32,778 nt of DNA from assembly GCA_900197605.1 (NCBI GenBank), contig FZLQ01000009.1, positions 1 through 32,778 on the forward strand, read 5' to 3'. The position numbers and the translations under genes are program-made. This DNA is from Phyllobacteriaceae bacterium Water-Bin73. GTDB taxonomy: Bacteria; Pseudomonadota; Alphaproteobacteria; RS24. Positions 29,795-32,778 of the stretch are shown here, piece by piece. Within the stretch, counting starts at the first letter, position 1; each line of letters begins with the position of its first letter. Below the pieces are notes generated by a model. It was not told where the DNA came from. It searched no databases and saw only the letters and a list, made by a program, of their open reading frames with translations.

Positions 29795-30874
29795 ATGCCT
29801 TGGGACAATAATTCCGGCAATAATCAAAACCCGTGGGGCAGTGGCGGCGGGCCTCGTAAAAGCCCGAGCGGCAATGAGCCCGATATTGAAGAAATCATTC
29901 GCCAATTGCAGCAGCGTTTTGGCCGCCTATTGCCGGGTGCCGGCGGTGGTTCCGGCATTATTGTTATTCTTGCTGTTTTGCTTGGCCTTTGGGCGTTGAG
30001 CGGTTTTTATCGCGTGCAAGCCGATGAGCAGGGCGTTGTTTTGCGTTTCGGCAAGTTTCAAACGCAAACCAGCCCGGGCTTGAATTATCACCTACCGTTC
30101 CCGATTGAGACAGCCGTGACTCCGAAAGTCACAACCGAAAATCTCGTCGATATCGGCATGCGCGCAGGCGACCGCCGCTCAGCCGGTGTGACGCGCGATG
30201 TGCCCGAAGAAAGCCTGATGCTGACCGGTGACGAAAATATCGTCGATGTCGATTTCTCGGTTTTCTGGGTTATCAAAAATGCGCCCGATTATTTGTTCAA
30301 TATTCAAAACCCGAACGGCACGGTGAAAGCCGTTGCTGAAAGCACCATGCGTGAGATTATCGGGCAGAATGATATTCAGCCGATTTTGACGGAACAGCGT
30401 CAAACCAATGAAGAGCAAGTCAAAGCGCTGATGCAGAAAACCCTCGACCAATATGGTGCCGGTATTACGGTCACCCGCGTGAAGATGCAGAAAGTTGACC
30501 CGCCCGCTGCGGTTATTGATGCCTTCCGCGATGTGCAAGCGGCGCGCGCTGACCAAGAACGCGCCCGCAATGAAGCCAATAAATACGCCAATCGCGTTGT
30601 GCCGGAAGCGCAAGGTGAGGCGGTGCGTATTCGCCGCGAGGCGGAAGCCTATCGCGCGCAAACAGTTGCCGAAGCCGATGGTGAAGCGACCCGCTTTGCT
30701 TCGATTTATGATGAATACCGCATTGCGCGGGGCGTAACGCGCCAGCGCATGTTCCTCGAAACCCTCGAAAAAGTGCTGGGCCGCACCAATAAGGTGATTA
30801 TCGAGCAAGACGGGCAGGGCGTTGTGCCTTACCTGCCGCTCGACCAGCTCAACCGCAATAGGGAGGCAAAATAA
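29795..30874 (+). CDS. hflK: FtsH protease modulator HflK
   Basis: HflK and HflC form a membrane cage that modulates the FtsH protease. The start at 29795 has GGAGG 7 bases upstream; an in-frame upstream ATG at 29699 would run through the promoter and is rejected. The 359-residue protein starts with a Gly/Asn/Pro-rich cytoplasmic tail (MPWDNNSGNNQNPWGSGGGP). One membrane helix (GIIVILAVLLGLWALSGF) is followed by the SPFH/band 7 domain (ADEQGVVLRFGKF), and then an Ala/Glu/Arg-rich coiled coil. It ends in TAATG overlapping hflC. Confidence 0.95.
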   Translation: MPWDNNSGNNQNPWGSGGGPRKSPSGNEPDIEEIIRQLQQRFGRLLPGAGGGSGIIVILAVLLGLWALSGFYRVQADEQGVVLRFGKFQTQTSPGLNYHLPFPIETAVTPKVTTENLVDIGMRAGDRRSAGVTRDVPEESLMLTGDENIVDVDFSVFWVIKNAPDYLFNIQNPNGTVKAVAESTMREIIGQNDIQPILTEQRQTNEEQVKALMQKTLDQYGAGITVTRVKMQKVDPPAAVIDAFRDVQAARADQERARNEANKYANRVVPEAQGEAVRIRREAEAYRAQTVAEADGEATRFASIYDEYRIARGVTRQRMFLETLEKVLGRTNKVIIEQDGQGVVPYLPLDQLNRNREAK

Positions 30875-31881
30875 TGAAACGTCCTAGTCTCGTCATTTCT
30901 CTCATTCTTCTTGCTGTGCTGGGTGTGCTGGCGTCGGCGTCTCTTTTCACTGTGCACCAAACAAAGCAAGCGCTGGTGCTGCAATTTGGTGACCCGCGCC
31001 GCGTCATTATGGATGCCGGTCTGCATTTCAAAGTGCCGTTTGTGCAAAATGTCATTCTCATCGACAAGCGGATACTCGACCTTGATACACCGGCTGAAGA
31101 GCTGATTGCCTCAGACCAAAAGCGTTTGGTGGTTGATGCTTTTACCCGCTATCGCATTACCGACCCGCTGCAATTCTACAAAGCCCTGCGCGATGAGCGC
31201 CGCGCGCAATCGCGTCTGTCGACGATTGTGTCGTCCTCCATGCGGTCGGTTTTGGGTGAAGAGAAATTTGAAACCGTGGTGCGCGACCAGCGTTCCGATT
31301 TGATGCAGCGCATTAGTGCATTGGTCAATAATCAAGCCGCCGATTTCGGCATTGAGATTATTGATGTGCGTATCCGCCGCGCCGATTTGCCCGAGGCCAA
31401 CAGCCAAGCGATTTATCGTCGTATGCAAACCGAACGCGAGCAGGAAGCGGCTGAGTTCCGTGCGCGGGGTCAAGAAGTTGGCCGCGCCATTCGCGCCCAA
31501 GCCGATAAGCAAGTAACGGTTCTTATCGCCGAAGCGACCCGCGATAGTGAAGTTATTCGCGGTCAGGGCGATGGGTGCCGTAACCGCGTCTTTGCCAAAG
31601 TCTTCGGCCAAGATCCCGACTTCTTCGCTTTTTATCGTTCCATGCAGGCCTATGAAAAGGCGCTTGAGGAAGATGGCACGACCATGGTTCTGTCACCCGA
31701 TAGCGCGTTTTTCCAATTCCTGAAAAACCCCAATAGCGTGCTGGCACCGAGTAAAAGCGGTCAGGTTAAGCGCGGCGCAAGGGTGAATGTCGATAAATTG
31801 ACGCAAGACGGGAAGTCTCTGAGCCAAAGCATGTGTCCGGAAATTGTCGCTGAGGCGCCAACGGAGCAGGCTGAAAACTAA
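30874..31881 (+). CDS. hflC: FtsH protease modulator HflC
   Basis: HflC is the partner of HflK in the FtsH-regulating complex. The 335 residues have an N-terminal membrane helix (LVISLILLAVLGVLASASLF) and an SPFH domain (FTVHQTKQALVLQFGDPR). The family motif FGIEIIDVRIRRADLPE follows, then a coiled coil and GQDPDFFAFYRSMQAYE. In the usual GDAERNR segment the sequence reads GDGCRNR. It overlaps hflK by one base and has GGAGG upstream, and its stop overlaps the next ATG by one base. Confidence 0.95.
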   Translation: MKRPSLVISLILLAVLGVLASASLFTVHQTKQALVLQFGDPRRVIMDAGLHFKVPFVQNVILIDKRILDLDTPAEELIASDQKRLVVDAFTRYRITDPLQFYKALRDERRAQSRLSTIVSSSMRSVLGEEKFETVVRDQRSDLMQRISALVNNQAADFGIEIIDVRIRRADLPEANSQAIYRRMQTEREQEAAEFRARGQEVGRAIRAQADKQVTVLIAEATRDSEVIRGQGDGCRNRVFAKVFGQDPDFFAFYRSMQAYEKALEEDGTTMVLSPDSAFFQFLKNPNSVLAPSKSGQVKRGARVNVDKLTQDGKSLSQSMCPEIVAEAPTEQAEN

Positions 31882-32066
31882 TGCTTGAAAAGCTGTTTCT
31901 GGCCGTCGGGTTGGTGCTGGCTTTTGAGGGCGCGCTGTATGCCCTTTTTCCGTCATTTTTGCGCTCTATGGTCAAACAAATCGACGCGGTCAGTGACTCC
32001 GCCCTCCGCAATGGCGGGTTGGTTGCACTGGGCATAGGTGTCGGCTTGGTTTGGCTGCTTGGATAG
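31881..32066 (+). CDS. DUF2065 small membrane protein
   Basis: The 61-residue protein is predicted to have two membrane helices: LFLAVGLVLAFEGALYALF and a C-terminal GGLVALGIGVGLVWLLG. This matches the DUF2065 (YjeT-like) family, which commonly follows hflC in Proteobacteria. Its function is unknown, and a link to the HflKC/FtsH system is inferred from position only. It starts at TAATG on the hflC stop, with a GGAG-like site upstream. degP begins 8 bases later. Confidence 0.85.
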   Translation: MLEKLFLAVGLVLAFEGALYALFPSFLRSMVKQIDAVSDSALRNGGLVALGIGVGLVWLLG

Positions 32067-32074
32067 GATCTTTT

Positions 32075-32778
32075 ATGTTTGAAAACGCGCTCACTCGTTT
32101 TTCCCTAATTATTGCTCTGCTTGTCGCGCCGCTGGTGATGACGCCTGCTATGGCGCGGCCAATAGGCGGCTTTGCCGATTTGGCAGAAAAATTGACCCCT
32201 GCCGTGGTTAATATCTCGACCTCGCAAACTGTTGAAGAACGCCGCTCGCGCGGGCCCGGCCAACCACCCTTTGACCGCTTTTTTGAAGAGTTTTTCAACC
32301 AGCGCCGTGGCGGTGGCGGCGGCAATGCCCCCAGTCAGAAAGTATCATCGCTCGGCTCAGGTTTTGTTGTCAGTCCCAGCGGCATCATCATCACCAATAA
32401 TCATGTGATTGAAGAAGCCGACGAGATTACCGTGACTTTCTCAGATGGCAGCAAGTTGGACGCTGAGCTTATCGGGCGTGACCCGAAAACCGATTTGGCG
32501 GTGCTGAAAGTATCCCCCAAAAAACGCCTGCCTTTCGTGCCGCTTGGCGATAGCGACAAGGCGCGGGTCGGTGATTGGGTGATTGCCATTGGCAATCCGT
32601 TCGGGCTGGGCGGTTCGCTGTCAGCCGGTGTTATTTCTGCCATTAACCGCGATATTAATGCCGGGCCCTATGACAGTTTCATTCAAACCGATGCCGCGAT
32701 TAACCGCGGCAATTCCGGTGGCCCATTGTTTAATATGAAGGGCGAAGTCATTGGCGTGAATTCGGCCATTATTTCACC
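32075..32778 (+). CDS. degP: Periplasmic serine protease Do/DegP-like (3' end outside window)
   Basis: DegP-type HtrA proteins degrade or refold misfolded periplasmic proteins. The visible 234 residues start with a signal peptide (cleavage likely after PAMA near residue 27). A Gly-rich LA-loop-like segment (RRGGGGGN) follows, then the trypsin-like protease domain. All three catalytic residues are present: H110 in TNNHV, D140 in KTDLAVL, and S214 in GNSGGPL. The PDZ domains lie beyond the window edge, so DegP and DegQ/DegS types cannot be separated. An AGGA site is upstream, and the gene follows hflKC-DUF2065. Confidence 0.93.
   Translation, partial: MFENALTRFSLIIALLVAPLVMTPAMARPIGGFADLAEKLTPAVVNISTSQTVEERRSRGPGQPPFDRFFEEFFNQRRGGGGGNAPSQKVSSLGSGFVVSPSGIIITNNHVIEEADEITVTFSDGSKLDAELIGRDPKTDLAVLKVSPKKRLPFVPLGDSDKARVGDWVIAIGNPFGLGGSLSAGVISAINRDINAGPYDSFIQTDAAINRGNSGGPLFNMKGEVIGVNSAIIS

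Overview
The window looks like a chromosomal segment of an alphaproteobacterium with moderately high GC and tightly packed genes. Three things point to this group: the gene order ftsZ-lpxC-bamD-recN-ligA after a dcw cluster, a circularly permuted two-piece tmRNA gene beside an alphaproteobacterial-type sspB, and hflK-hflC-DUF2065-degP downstream of thyA-folA. I cannot name the genus. I see no insertion sequence, prophage, CRISPR array, tRNA or rRNA.

Region 1 (1-8652, + strand) is the distal division and cell wall (dcw) cluster: the likely last codons of ftsW, then murG, murC, murB, ddl, ftsQ, ftsA, a possible 54-codon gene, and ftsZ. From murG to ftsA every junction overlaps by 4 to 13 bases, so translation is probably coupled. 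These genes make lipid II (MurG), the UDP-MurNAc precursors (MurC, MurB, Ddl) and the early divisome (FtsQ, FtsA, FtsZ). Region 2 (8742-15041, +) holds an M15-type peptidoglycan peptidase, lpxC (lipid A), bamD (outer membrane protein assembly), recN and ligA (DNA repair and replication).

Region 3 (15054-20091, - strand) is a compact uvrD-prmA-pepP operon that converges on ligA. Region 4 (20208-23585, +) is one large AsmA-family gene with an in-frame 12-bp tandem repeat. Region 5 (23542-26116, -) runs ssrA (tmRNA), sspB, fumC and a small ribbon-helix-helix gene. The tmRNA tag ANDNYAEVAVAA can be read directly, and the ClpXP adaptor that recognises such tags lies immediately downstream.

Region 6 (26198-28409, +) is thyA-folA plus an SMP-30/gluconolactonase-like gene. 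Region 7 (28387-29621, -) is an ApbC/Mrp-type Fe-S carrier ATPase followed by a DUF1737 gene. Region 8 (29795-end, +) is hflK-hflC-DUF2065-degP, a membrane protein quality-control operon cut by the window edge.

Most of the content is conserved housekeeping, and I found no clearly new multi-gene system. The best leads are the small ORF with a strong Shine-Dalgarno between ftsA and ftsZ, the endolysin-like M15 gene between ftsZ and lpxC, the helically phased ATAACAGT repeats between ssrA and thyA, the palindrome inside the hflK promoter spacer, and the cysteine-poor ApbC.
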